From Treponema sp. (lineage in GTDB: Bacteria > Spirochaetota > Spirochaetia > Treponematales > Treponemataceae), in assembly GCA_024402635.1 (NCBI GenBank), contig JAKSTJ010000022.1, positions 1-42,674 of the forward strand: a stretch of DNA of 42,674 nucleotides, read 5' to 3'. Positions 1-8,301 of this stretch are shown here, in pieces (the stretch's first letter is position 1; each line of letters begins with the position of its first letter). A model generated the notes under the pieces. It did no database searches and was not told the DNA's origin. It worked only from the letters and a program-made list of their open reading frames with translations. A program made the translations under genes and the position numbers.

Positions 1-1294
1 TATCAAGGAATGGAACACGACCTTCAACACCCCAAGCCATCAAAGATTTGTTAGCACGGAGACAGTCATAAAGGTGGAGTTTGCTCATTTTACGAACCAA
101 TTCTTCGTGGAATTCCTGAGCGTTTGGAGCCTTGTGGAAGTACAAATATCCACCGAACAATTCGTCTGAACCTTCACCAGAAAGTACCATCTTAATACCC
201 ATAGATTTAATTACGCGGGCAAGAAGATACATAGGAGTTGAAGCACGAACTGTTGTAATATCATAAGTTTCAATGTGGTAAATTACATCTGGCAGAGCAT
301 CCAAAGCTTCCTGAATTGTAAAGTGAACTTCGTGGTGAACTGTACCAATGTAATCAGCAGCTTTCTGAGCAGCGATTAAGTCAGGACTTCCTTCCAAACC
401 AACAGCAAAACTGTGCAACTGTGGCCACCATGCAGCTTCTTTTGAATCAGATTCAACACGTTTTTTAGAGAATTTCTGAGTAATTGCAGCAATAACAGAT
501 GAATCCAAACCACCAGAAAGCAATACACCGTAAGGAACATCCGACATCAACTGAGCTTTTACAGCCGATTCAAGACCGTTACGAACTTTTTCAATAACTG
601 CAGGGTTGATAATTTCACCTTTATCATCAGTTGCTTTTGGAGCCGATTTTACAGCATCGTAAGATTCCCAATCGCGTTTATACCAGCGAACAGGTTTTTC
701 ATCTTTAGAATAGAAATAATGACCGTTAGGGAATTCTTCAATAGTCATACATTCCCCTTCCAAAGCCTTTAATTCTGAACCAACATAGTAGCGGCCCTGT
801 TTATCCCAACCCTGATAAAGTGGAATTACACCAATTTCATCACGAGCAATAAGATAAACATCATTCTCTGAATCATACAATGCAAAAGCAAAAATACCGC
901 TGAGTTTTTCAATCATTTCAGCAAAGTTGCCGCTTTCACGATATTTTTTATAAAGAGGAATAATAGCTTCACAGTCAGAACCAGTCTGGAATGCATATTT
1001 TCCTTCGAATTCCTTACGAATATCTTTATGATTGTAAATTTCACCGTTAGCAGCCAAGATAATTTTTCCATCATCACTAACCAATGGTTGTTTACCAGAA
1101 AGAGGGTCTACAATAGAAAGGCGTTCGTGGCTAAGAATAGCATTATCACCAGTATATACCCCGCTCCAATCCGGACCACGATGTCTAATCTTCTTAGACA
1201 TTTCCAAAACCTGATTGCGTAATTCTTCCTTTAAACCTTCATTAATTGGCTGACTACCTGAGTTAAGATCAAATGCACCTACAAATCCACACAT
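1..1294 (-). CDS. asnB: Asparagine synthase B, glutamine-hydrolysing (3' part outside the window)
   Basis: Makes asparagine from aspartate, ATP and glutamine amide nitrogen in the cytoplasm. The reading frame starts MCGFVGAFDL at 1294, so Cys2 is the N-terminal nucleophile of the class II glutaminase domain (about residues 1-200, with RHRGPD and NGEIYNH). The synthetase domain follows with the ATP-loop SGGLDSS near residue 250 and SGEGSDELFGGY near residue 365. About 431 codons are present and no stop is reached; the C-terminus lies beyond base 1. The start is fixed by the obligatory Met-Cys, although the ribosome site is weak (TTAGGC). It is transcribed from a promoter near 1556-1585 through a roughly 260-base leader with three strong hairpins, listed separately. 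Family assignment is very secure. Confidence 0.97.
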   Translation of the reverse strand, partial: MCGFVGAFDLNSGSQPINEGLKEELRNQVLEMSKKIRHRGPDWSGVYTGDNAILSHERLSIVDPLSGKQPLVSDDGKIILAANGEIYNHKDIRKEFEGKYAFQTGSDCEAIIPLYKKYRESGNFAEMIEKLSGIFAFALYDSENDVYLIARDEIGVIPLYQGWDKQGRYYVGSELKALEGECMTIEEFPNGHYFYSKDEKPVRWYKRDWESYDAVKSAPKATDDKGEIINPAVIEKVRNGLESAVKAQLMSDVPYGVLLSGGLDSSVIAAITQKFSKKRVESDSKEAAWWPQLHSFAVGLEGSPDLIAAQKAADYIGTVHHEVHFTIQEALDALPDVIYHIETYDITTVRASTPMYLLARVIKSMGIKMVLSGEGSDELFGGYLYFHKAPNAQEFHEELVRKMSKLHLYDCLRANKSLMAWGVEGRVPFLD

Positions 1295-1316
1295 GCCTAA
1301 TATAGCAAAAACCGTT

Positions 1317-1350
1317 AAAAAATCGATTTTACCGCTGTAAAATCGATTTT
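1317..1350 (-). promoter_or_regulatory. asnB leader hairpin 3, perfect 14-bp stem with T6 tail
   Basis: AAAATCGATTTTAC (1337-1350) pairs perfectly with GTAAAATCGATTTT (1319-1332) around a 4-base loop and runs into six T on the minus strand, about 25 bases before the asnB start. This is a second terminator-like structure in the same leader. The self-complementary core AAAATCGATTTT occurs in each arm, so alternative pairings are possible. Confidence 0.6.
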
Positions 1351-1384
1351 AGGTTTTTACCAGAAATCGGCACCGCGGTAAATA

Positions 1385-1437
1385 GGAGATTCGTTAAGAA
1401 AAAACTTTTCATCAGAAAAGTTTTTTTAGAATCTTCC
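1385..1437 (-). promoter_or_regulatory. asnB leader hairpin 2
   Basis: A perfect 12-bp stem (AAAAAACTTTTC with GAAAAGTTTTTT, 4-base loop, 1399-1426) is enclosed by a second, imperfect stem GGAAGATTC/GAATCTCC (1429-1437 with 1385-1392). The two nested stems form one arm-like structure in the leader RNA. Not clearly a terminator because the enclosing stem follows the T run. Confidence 0.5.
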
Positions 1438-1449
1438 AAATTCTTTAAT

Positions 1450-1466
1450 GGAGTTTACATACCTCC
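1450..1466 (-). promoter_or_regulatory. Shine-Dalgarno-like site and Met-stop minimal ORF in the asnB leader
   Basis: Just after hairpin 1 the minus strand reads CAGGAGGTATGTAA, a near-perfect ribosome site directly abutting ATG-TAA. GGAG and CTCC at its two ends can pair. The spacing of ribosome site to ATG is too short for normal initiation, so it may be a decoy or ribosome-binding element, or chance. Confidence 0.3.
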
Positions 1467-1480
1467 TGTTCAAAAAGATA

Positions 1481-1545
1481 AAAAAAAGAGGCCGTAGACA
1501 ATCCTTTGTAATTTTTACAAAAAATTATCTACGACCTCTTTGTCG
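1481..1545 (-). promoter_or_regulatory. asnB leader hairpin 1, CGACAAAG box plus terminator-like stem
   Basis: Read on the minus strand: box CGACA (1541-1545), then an 18-base arm beginning AAAGAGG pairs with ATTGTCTACGGCCTCTTT (1485-1502) apart from a few wobbles or mismatches, followed by a run of seven T. A small inner hairpin (TTTGTAA/TTACAAA) caps the stem. It has the shape of an intrinsic terminator but lies about 190 bases upstream of the asnB start, so it is best read as an attenuator. The box and layout recur before amt, glnN and carA. Confidence 0.7.
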
Positions 1546-1555
1546 TGTTTAATAT

Positions 1556-1585
1556 ATTCTAACAATTTTACTTGTTTTATGTCAA
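1556..1585 (-). promoter_or_regulatory. asnB promoter
   Basis: On the minus strand TTGACA (1580-1585) and TAGAAT (1556-1561) are separated by 18 bases. The predicted start lies near 1549, so the transcript begins about ACACGACAAAG and runs straight into the first leader hairpin. Seen in sequence; activity is inferred. Confidence 0.75.
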
Positions 1586-1619
1586 TACATAATACAAATC
1601 TGTTTAGTGAATAAAATTA

Positions 1620-2519
1620 CTATTTAATAACTTTCAGTTCACTTTTGTATCCGGCAAGTTCAACAATGAAATCATACTTTTTAAATTCCTCAGAATCCAA
1701 ATCTTCATCTTTTTTACTTTTTGACAGTTCAATAATCTGATTATTTTCATTAACGAAAGAATTACTTTTCCCGATTCTACGTAAATAGGCATTTCCATTT
1801 TTTACAGTAATAATAGAAGTGGCTTTAATCTGATTAAAATCAATTTTTCCCTTAAAATCAGAAATATCAACTGTAAGATCTGAATTAGTATCTAATTCAA
1901 TATGCCCCTTTGAATTTGAAACAAATCCATTTAGAAATTTACCAGCAAATTCAAGATTATCAAAATCAATATCTCTAATTTTAAGATTTTCAGTAATGCC
2001 ATTTAATTCAAGAAGTGCCACAAATTTCTGAGGAATCTTCAGAAAAATAAATAATTCATCTTTTACTGTAGAATCAGATAATTCTGAAGTACGTTTTACA
2101 TCGACATCCATGCGTTTTTTATTTTCATCAATTTTAACTTTTAATTTTTCACCAAGACTGGTAATTTTATTAGAAGCCAAAAGAACTTCTATTTTTTCTG
2201 AAGATGTTTTTTCGACAATCAATTCATGTGCAATTCCAAAATGAATATCAATTGTTTTTTCTTCATCTAAATCATATTCTGTACGACTTTCATATAAAAA
2301 CTGATGCTTTGTCATTAAAGATTTTTCTTCGCTTAATAAAGAATCAAGACTTTCATTGAAAATATTGGAAATTGCAACAAGATTTGCAATATCAGGAAGT
2401 CCTGTTCCATTTTCCCATTTTGTGATTGCCTGACGACTTACATAAAGTTTTTCAGCCAGCTGTTCCTGATTCATATTCTTTGATTTTCTAAGTTCCTTTA
2501 ATTTTTCTGAAAAGTTCAT
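1620..2519 (-). CDS. XRE-family transcriptional regulator with beta-rich DUF4097-like C-terminus
   Basis: A 299-residue protein. Residues 1-60 are a classic HTH_3 domain (LKELRKSKNMNQEQLAEKLY, SRQAITKWENG, LPDIANLVAISNIF). Residues about 75-299 are a series of short alternating strands with I/V/L every second residue and many Asn/Asp turns, like the DUF4097/adhesin-like beta-helix domain found behind HTH domains in Firmicutes and spirochaetes. No membrane segment. The start at 2519 has AGGAGC 9 bases upstream. It is a single gene between asnB and hsdR; it may regulate the restriction locus or itself, but no operator was identified. The DNA-binding call is firm, the C-terminal family is moderate, and the target is unknown. 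Confidence 0.8.
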   Translation of the reverse strand: MNFSEKLKELRKSKNMNQEQLAEKLYVSRQAITKWENGTGLPDIANLVAISNIFNESLDSLLSEEKSLMTKHQFLYESRTEYDLDEEKTIDIHFGIAHELIVEKTSSEKIEVLLASNKITSLGEKLKVKIDENKKRMDVDVKRTSELSDSTVKDELFIFLKIPQKFVALLELNGITENLKIRDIDFDNLEFAGKFLNGFVSNSKGHIELDTNSDLTVDISDFKGKIDFNQIKATSIITVKNGNAYLRRIGKSNSFVNENNQIIELSKSKKDEDLDSEEFKKYDFIVELAGYKSELKVIK

Positions 2520-2642
2520 AATTTTTGCTCCTTGTTGTTTAATTTGAGTTTAGAATACAATCTGGAATCTGTTTTTTACAGAAACTTTGTTTTACATTCA
2601 GGAATTTTTCTGCTACTTATAGTTGCATAATAGATTAATTGT

Positions 2643-5600
2643 CTATGCAGTTTCTTTTGCATTCTGATTAATACTTCTAACAACAGCAAAGATTCTATTT
2701 TGTGCTTCACTACCAAACAATGTAAAGAACTTAGGTCTGTCAAATGGAGCTCTTCCTTTCATAAGTGCTTCAATATTAATTTCACCTTGCTCTACGATGA
2801 TATCGATTAATCTCTGAACAAATTCAATCTGCATACTGTTCATGTTTGTGTCATTGATGAAGTCCGCAAAAACATCATTAATAGCATCACGATCCATCTT
2901 TGTTATTCTACGAATGAAGAAACCAATATCTTTACCTTCGCTTAATTCATTGAATAACTCTTCATTTCCAAGTTCTTCTTTGAAAATATGATTTAAGCTG
3001 GCAAAATCTTCAGGAGATAATTGCTGATTAGTTCTAAGTTTACAGATAGCAGGATCATTCATATGTTCAGAAAGATATGAATCGACTTTCTTTTTATATT
3101 CATCAAAATTATCTGCAGGAGTTGGTTCAGCAGCACCAGAAGGAACATCAATAGCTGAAACTTCATCGTCATAATTTACAAAGATTGGTGGGACTGGTCC
3201 ATCTACTACAAACTGAGCTAAATCACGAATCTCTTTTCTTATTTCTTCGTAATCTAAAACATTCAAACCATCATAATAATCATTTACAGCAAGTCTCTGT
3301 AAACGAGGTAAATGATCTCGAACTGCATTGATTGTTGTCTTTTTAAGTAATTTCTCAGCTACAGTTTTGATTTTTGTTCTATATAAATTAATTGGTTGTT
3401 CAGATGTACTTGCTTCCATAATTCCATAACAGAAATTATCAAAGCCCTTTGCATACTGATCTATTTCATCATAGAAAACAAGTGGAGCTATGTGTGTATT
3501 TAGATTAAGCAAATCTTCATCTGTCAGACATTCAAAAGACTTTATGTTCTGGAATTTCAAAACATGCTTTTGAACTAAATGAACAGGAGTAAGTTCTGTT
3601 TTCAAAGCCGCAATCTGTGCATGAACTTCATTTACAAGTTGAGTTCTATAATCATAGAATTTTTGATCTGCCCAGGCAGCTTCCTGAAGCTGTTTAATTA
3701 TTCCGCATTTATGAATAAAGATTCTTTCACTTACGGATTTAGCTGAAACACCGTCAATTCCATTCTTTTCTTCACGGAAATATTCAAAGTTTCTGAGATA
3801 GTCAAAAATGTAGAAATATTTTTTGCCAATGTAGGAACCTGTTTCATCGGTACAAACTAAGTTTGTGGCAAGCCGAGTTCCACGACCAATCATCTGCCAG
3901 AACTTAATCTTACTGCGAATCTTTTTATAGAAAACAAGGTTTACTACTTCTGGAATATCTACACCAGTATCAAGCATGTCAACGCTTACTGCAATCTGGA
4001 GTTGAGAATCAGTTTTCTTAAACTCTTTGATTGTAGCTTTTACTTTTGAATCATCACAAACAATTCGCTGGCACATTTTTCCTTTGTACTGAGGCCAGTA
4101 TTTATCAAAAGTGTCTACAATGTGCTGAGCATGATTCTTGTTGTAAGCGAAGATAATTGTTTTACCAAGTTTATCTCCACCTTCAATTTTGATTCCCTTA
4201 GTCATTAAATCTTCAAGGACCTGACGAGTTGTATCTTCGTTAAATACATATTCATTAATTGCTTTTGGTGGAATTTCTTCAAATGCTTCTCCGCTTTCTT
4301 CTTCCTGCTGGCGGATTTTTTCAAGATCTTCTTCACTGATGTTATCTAAGTTGATTCCTTCATCCATAAAAGTTGAAGTCTTTTCGATAGCATGATATGG
4401 AACAAGATAATTTGCATTTACAGCTGTTTCATATTCATAAACATCAGTTGGAACATCATCCTGAAGCTCAAAGAATTCAAAAGTTGATTTATCTACATCA
4501 CGACGAGGAGTTGCTGTAAGGCCAACTAAGTAAGCATCAAAGTATTCAAAGATAGCTCGGTATTTCTTGAAAATGGAACGGTGTGCTTCATCAATAATAA
4601 TCAAATCAAAATGAGCTGGAGTAAAAGTTCTGTTTCCATCTTTATTCTTCTCTGTATCAATCGCATTTAAGATTGTTGGATAAGTACTGAATACAACACG
4701 AGCACCTTTATTTTCAGCTTTATCTTTTGGATCCAAAAGATTACATATTGTAGTATCAGGTGAATTATCACGGAATGCATCATAAGCCTGCTCAACAAGC
4801 TGAATACGATCTGCAAGGAAAAGAACATTTGTGATTGCGTGGCCTCGACTCAATACATCAACAATGGAAATAGCAGTACGAGTCTTTCCAGTTCCTGTTG
4901 CCATAACAAGAAGGAACTTTCGGATTTTCTTTTCCATTTCTGCACAGATAGAACGAATTGCCTTCATCTGGTAAGGACGACCGGAAATTTCTGTATTGAT
5001 TTTTACAGTTGATAAATCACAGCGAAGAGTTCGACGGTCCATCAATTTCTGTAAATCATCCATACTGAAAATCATGCTTACATTACGTGGCGCATATTGA
5101 GTGTCATCCCAGAAGAATGTTTCAAACCCATTAGTATAGAAGATAAATGGTCGGCGGCCGAATTTTCGTTCAAGACAGTCTGCATATAAAACAGCCTGTT
5201 GTTTACCAACATTTGGATCTTTTGTAGTTTTCTTTGCTTCTATAACAGCTAACGGAGAACCATCTTTTCCAAATAAAGCGTAATCTATAAATCCTGTTTT
5301 ACCAGGAATATTCTCCATATCATTTACAGGATATTCTTCGACAACCTGAACCTGATCAATTCTCCAGCCAATTGTTTTAAGGTCTTCATCAATAAACATC
5401 TTGCGAGTCTGGAATTCACTAAGATCTTCAAGTTTGAGTTCAGGTTTATTTGTAGGATTTTCTTTACGATTCTGAATTGCAGCCTGTGCCTCTGCCAGTT
5501 GTTTCATCAGTTCTGCAATTGTGTTGTCTTTTTCATCTAGTTCATCTTTGTATTTCTGAATTTCTTCTTTATTTGGTTTTGTGACGATTACAACTTTGTT

Positions 5601-6023
5601 TACAGGAATCAATGATTCATCAAAAGTTCTCTGTTTGTAATCCATTCCGTAGGTGTAATCAAGCCAGTTTAAGAAGTTGAAAAGAGCTTTTAAGGCAAAA
5701 AGATTTTTAGCTTTGGCAACTACCTCTGAACCATGAACACCTTCATTTCCAGTTCTGATAACTTCCTGTAAATTGGAGAAAATATTTTTAGGAACAACAT
5801 TCTTAAAGGTTGGCTCGTGAACCAGTGTCTGAATACTGTCGCTATATGGACGGTGCAAATCTCCATCAACAGAGTACATCCATTTTACAGCCTGCTCCAC
5901 GCATTTACGGGCCGCAAAAGTTGAAAAAATTGTATTCTTGTTGTACTGAAGTTCAGCATCAACAGCAAGTTTTGCAAAAGCCGCGTAGTTTTTATCGTAG
6001 GTCAGGAAGTCGAAGTTTGCCAT
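2643..6023 (-). CDS. hsdR: Type I restriction enzyme, R (translocase/endonuclease) subunit
   Basis: ATP-driven DNA translocase and nuclease subunit of an HsdRMS complex. At 1126 residues it has an N-terminal DUF4145-like helical domain (about 1-130), a coiled coil (about 155-190), the HSDR_N nuclease domain with the PD-(D/E)xK core YALFGKDGSPLAVIEAKK (about 245-265), and two RecA-like helicase lobes: motif I MATGTGKTRTA, motif II DEAH, motif III LTATPRRD, motif VI QMIGRGTR. The C-terminal EcoEI-type domain follows. All catalytic motifs are intact, so the enzyme should be active. Start at 6023 is supported by TAGGAG 9 bases upstream. It is separated from hsdS/hsdM by an inserted ATPase operon and other genes, which is common in type I loci. 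Confidence 0.95.
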   Translation of the reverse strand: MANFDFLTYDKNYAAFAKLAVDAELQYNKNTIFSTFAARKCVEQAVKWMYSVDGDLHRPYSDSIQTLVHEPTFKNVVPKNIFSNLQEVIRTGNEGVHGSEVVAKAKNLFALKALFNFLNWLDYTYGMDYKQRTFDESLIPVNKVVIVTKPNKEEIQKYKDELDEKDNTIAELMKQLAEAQAAIQNRKENPTNKPELKLEDLSEFQTRKMFIDEDLKTIGWRIDQVQVVEEYPVNDMENIPGKTGFIDYALFGKDGSPLAVIEAKKTTKDPNVGKQQAVLYADCLERKFGRRPFIFYTNGFETFFWDDTQYAPRNVSMIFSMDDLQKLMDRRTLRCDLSTVKINTEISGRPYQMKAIRSICAEMEKKIRKFLLVMATGTGKTRTAISIVDVLSRGHAITNVLFLADRIQLVEQAYDAFRDNSPDTTICNLLDPKDKAENKGARVVFSTYPTILNAIDTEKNKDGNRTFTPAHFDLIIIDEAHRSIFKKYRAIFEYFDAYLVGLTATPRRDVDKSTFEFFELQDDVPTDVYEYETAVNANYLVPYHAIEKTSTFMDEGINLDNISEEDLEKIRQQEEESGEAFEEIPPKAINEYVFNEDTTRQVLEDLMTKGIKIEGGDKLGKTIIFAYNKNHAQHIVDTFDKYWPQYKGKMCQRIVCDDSKVKATIKEFKKTDSQLQIAVSVDMLDTGVDIPEVVNLVFYKKIRSKIKFWQMIGRGTRLATNLVCTDETGSYIGKKYFYIFDYLRNFEYFREEKNGIDGVSAKSVSERIFIHKCGIIKQLQEAAWADQKFYDYRTQLVNEVHAQIAALKTELTPVHLVQKHVLKFQNIKSFECLTDEDLLNLNTHIAPLVFYDEIDQYAKGFDNFCYGIMEASTSEQPINLYRTKIKTVAEKLLKKTTINAVRDHLPRLQRLAVNDYYDGLNVLDYEEIRKEIRDLAQFVVDGPVPPIFVNYDDEVSAIDVPSGAAEPTPADNFDEYKKKVDSYLSEHMNDPAICKLRTNQQLSPEDFASLNHIFKEELGNEELFNELSEGKDIGFFIRRITKMDRDAINDVFADFINDTNMNSMQIEFVQRLIDIIVEQGEINIEALMKGRAPFDRPKFFTLFGSEAQNRIFAVVRSINQNAKETA

Positions 6024-6122
6024 AAATTAATCTCCTAATAACCATTCTAACACATTAATTGGATTATATTCCAAACTTTTATTGTTTTGAGACAATGATT
6101 GGAATGCAATCCAATCTTTAAC

Positions 6123-6608
6123 CTAATTTGCTTCCATTTTATAAAAACGGTGATCCTTATCCAGAAATACAACAAAGAAAATATCTGTGGATAGACCCTT
6201 TGATTTTGCGTCTGCTTCATCAATAAAAAATCCAACTAAGCGAACAGCACTTTCCATTCTAAAACGAGCCCATTTTACATTATCAGGAACATGAACAGGA
6301 TGGATAAAATCAGAATTTCGAGGGAAAGCTCCATATATTTCCAATATTTTTAATCCGCCGCCACCAACTCTTTGGTTAAGCCAGTATTTTTTATTTTCGC
6401 GGGAATAATCCCTAAGTTTATTCAAAAGCCGATTTTTCTGCTCCTCTGTCCAATCCCTAAAATCCTGCCCTGCTTTCTGACTTGCATCAAAATATCTGAA
6501 GCTAAAAGAAAGTTTGCCTTTTACATCGGAGATATCAGAAATGGATACATCTTTAGGAAGAGACTCTAAAAACTTATCTTTACGAGGATTAGTCTTTTTT
6601 GTTACCAA
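6123..6608 (-). CDS. Small partner protein of the AAA ATPase, unknown function
   Basis: About 161 residues, not recognised as a named family. The frame is open from a TTG at 6629, but GGAGG at 6620-6624 is placed for the TTG at 6608, which I prefer. Either way the start lies inside the end of the ATPase gene, indicating translational coupling. The sequence is mixed alpha/beta with a charged N-terminus, a WTEEQKNRLLNKLRDYS helix, a Gly-rich turn RVGGGGLK and a C-terminal run RLVGFFIDEA ... FFVVFLDKDHRFYKME. The last strands vaguely recall RelE/HigB-like toxins; that is a weak impression only. Coupling to an ABC-type ATPase inside a restriction locus suggests the effector or regulator of a two-gene defence module. 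Confidence 0.6.
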   Translation of the reverse strand: MVTKKTNPRKDKFLESLPKDVSISDISDVKGKLSFSFRYFDASQKAGQDFRDWTEEQKNRLLNKLRDYSRENKKYWLNQRVGGGGLKILEIYGAFPRNSDFIHPVHVPDNVKWARFRMESAVRLVGFFIDEADAKSKGLSTDIFFVVFLDKDHRFYKMEAN

Positions 6609-7758
6609 TTTTTGGGAATCCTCCAACAAGATGTTTTTTATATGGAACTGAAACAGGTCTGTCGTTTCTTAAACTTGGAGACTTTGGTTCATCTAATCGA
6701 TAACAGAAGCTTTCATTATTCTCTTTTTCAAAAATGTAAGTTCTATAACGCCCAAGAATATCCATTATATCTGTGTTATGTGATGTAAAAAGAAGCTGTG
6801 CGTTCTTAGGATTATTTTCCTTTACAAGAAACAAATCCAAAAGATGAGGAAGAATATCTGGATGTAAGTTAATATCAAATTCATCTAAGGCAAGAACACC
6901 ACCTTCTGAAAGCACAGTGTAATAATTCATTAAAGTACCAAAAAGTGCTTTAGTTCCGCTAGACTCAACATCATACAACAGTGGAAGATTTTTACCATTT
7001 TCTAATTCATGAAAAAAAACAGGATACGGAATAACTTGATTATATTCATTTGTTTTTGCTTTTATTTCAATTTTATTAATTCCGGTATCAAATTGCTGAA
7101 TTTTATCCACTGCAAATGCAAGATGATTTGGATGACTTGAATAAAACCCAGAGGCGCCAATTGGATCTTCATAACTTCTATTTGATAAACCTGTATATCC
7201 TACATTTAAGACCATATGAGCAAAAAATGTATAAATATCTTTTATTTCAGGAATAATATATTGATTTAATGTACAAATGAAAGATGCATTGCTTCTAAAA
7301 AGAATGTCTGAATGTCCTTTGTAAAATGTGTTTTTGGTAATAGCATTTTCTTCGCGAGTAAAAATTTCTGTTTCTCTTGAACCTTCTTCTGCCTTTTTTC
7401 TAAAAAGTTTCTCAGAAACAACAGCTGTTTGAGTAGTAACTAATTCGTAACGATAGTAAACATCATTCTGTGTAAATTCAACATAGAATTCAGATTGGCC
7501 TTCCTGATAAAAGAAAGAATCACATAAAATCAAGTCATCTGGTTTAGACTGGAAGCTATATTCTGCAAAATATTTTATAAAAGCAAGAACTTTAAGACCA
7601 TTTGTTTTTCCAGAAGCATTTGCTCCCTTAAAACACATAGCAGTAGAGGCCGGAAGATTCATTGAAATATCAGCTGGTACAGAACCATCAAGTTCCAGGT
7701 TAACCTGCATCCAGTCCTTAAAACACCAACAGTTTTTTGCACCATAGCCTAATAACAT
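6589..7758 (-). CDS. AAA (AAA_15/AAA_21-type) ABC-like ATPase, probable defence protein
   Basis: A 389-residue ATPase of the SMC/RecF-like class used in many abortive-infection systems. Walker A is GANASGKTN near residues 44-52, preceded by LGYGAKNCWCFKDW; Walker B is VLALDEFDINLHP near residue 290, and the switch histidine is in LLFTSHNTDIMD near residue 330. The middle insertion carries no recognised nuclease domain. Start at 7758 has AAGGAG 7 bases upstream. A strong promoter with a perfect palindrome over its -35 box lies directly upstream. The downstream small ORF overlaps its 3' end. RloA-, PARIS- and AbiL-type systems have similar ATPases, but the partner here does not look like RloB or a DUF4435 protein, so the system type is left open. 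Confidence 0.85.
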   Translation of the reverse strand: MLLGYGAKNCWCFKDWMQVNLELDGSVPADISMNLPASTAMCFKGANASGKTNGLKVLAFIKYFAEYSFQSKPDDLILCDSFFYQEGQSEFYVEFTQNDVYYRYELVTTQTAVVSEKLFRKKAEEGSRETEIFTREENAITKNTFYKGHSDILFRSNASFICTLNQYIIPEIKDIYTFFAHMVLNVGYTGLSNRSYEDPIGASGFYSSHPNHLAFAVDKIQQFDTGINKIEIKAKTNEYNQVIPYPVFFHELENGKNLPLLYDVESSGTKALFGTLMNYYTVLSEGGVLALDEFDINLHPDILPHLLDLFLVKENNPKNAQLLFTSHNTDIMDILGRYRTYIFEKENNESFCYRLDEPKSPSLRNDRPVSVPYKKHLVGGFPKIGNKKD

Positions 7759-7781
7759 ATTTTACTCCTTAACTCTAATAA

Positions 7782-7821
7782 AATATAAGTTAAGTACGTT
7801 TTTTTGTCAAGTTTTGACAAA
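7782..7821 (-). promoter_or_regulatory. Promoter of the ATPase operon with palindromic operator candidate
   Basis: Minus-strand TTGACA (7805-7810) and TATATT (7782-7787) are 17 bases apart. The -35 box is part of a perfect inverted repeat TTTGTCAA-GTT-TTGACAAA (7803-7821), a good candidate for a repressor dimer site. The ATPase start codon lies 24 bases downstream of the -10 box. Confidence 0.7.
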
Positions 7822-8008
7822 ATTAATATTTTAAGTCTTGTGAAAATATATCCAGCAACAATCTTGATAATTATTTTTCTGAGATTTTATTATTGGCTCT
7901 TAAGGTCAATATCTTTTTCACATGTTCTAAATAATAAAGAAATATTGAGATAATTAAGAAAATATTTAAATAAAATGGTATAACGAGTGAAATAAAAATA
8001 TGGAAAAC
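7822..8008. other. Non-coding stretch between the ATPase promoter and the 55-residue ORF
   Basis: Very AT-rich sequence. I see no ORF with a ribosome site, no clear hairpin and no repeat here. Confidence 0.5.
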
Positions 8009-8176
8009 TTAAATAATCAAACAAGAAAGAGGGATGGGAGAGCATTGAACTCTCCAGCTGCGTATACCTATTTTTAGAGGTATAGTTTCAAACTCTTCAT
8101 TTTCTAGCAACCCTGAGCATCCCATAAGAAAAACACACAGCCCCCAAATTACTAAAAAATAGTCAACTAGGTTCAT
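8009..8176 (-). CDS. 55-residue hydrophobic peptide, possible small membrane protein or type I toxin
   Basis: An AGGAGGTG ribosome site lies 4 bases before the ATG at 8176, much stronger than for most genes here; the frame is also open to 8197 but that extension lacks a site. The peptide starts MNLVDYFLVIWGLCVFLMGC, a single membrane-spanning segment (residues 3-18), followed by an acidic stretch LLENEEFE and a tail ending SPIPLSCLII. No family recognised. The size, strong ribosome site and hydrophobic N-terminus fit type I toxins or small membrane proteins. The 3' part of the gene contains two inverted repeats (8035-8054 and 8067-8091) where an antisense RNA could arise, but no antisense promoter was identified. 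Confidence 0.45.
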   Translation of the reverse strand: MNLVDYFLVIWGLCVFLMGCSGLLENEEFETIPLKIGIRSWRVQCSPIPLSCLII

Positions 8177-8301
8177 GAGCACCTCCTGTTCATACAATGC
8201 ATGAAGGAAGAATGTCAGAGTTGCTAGTATTATTGTAATAGAGTTTTCTGTTATACCAAAATTAGGTCAAATTTATGTTTACAAATTATTACATGGATTT
8301 A

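Noticed and set aside
1028..1222. 64-codon plus-strand ORF in asnB
   Set aside because: Antisense shadow of the asnB glutaminase domain.
6040..6122. Inverted repeat GATTGGA/TCCAATC between the small partner gene and hsdR as a terminator
   Set aside because: The stem is 7 bp and no T tract follows on the minus strand.
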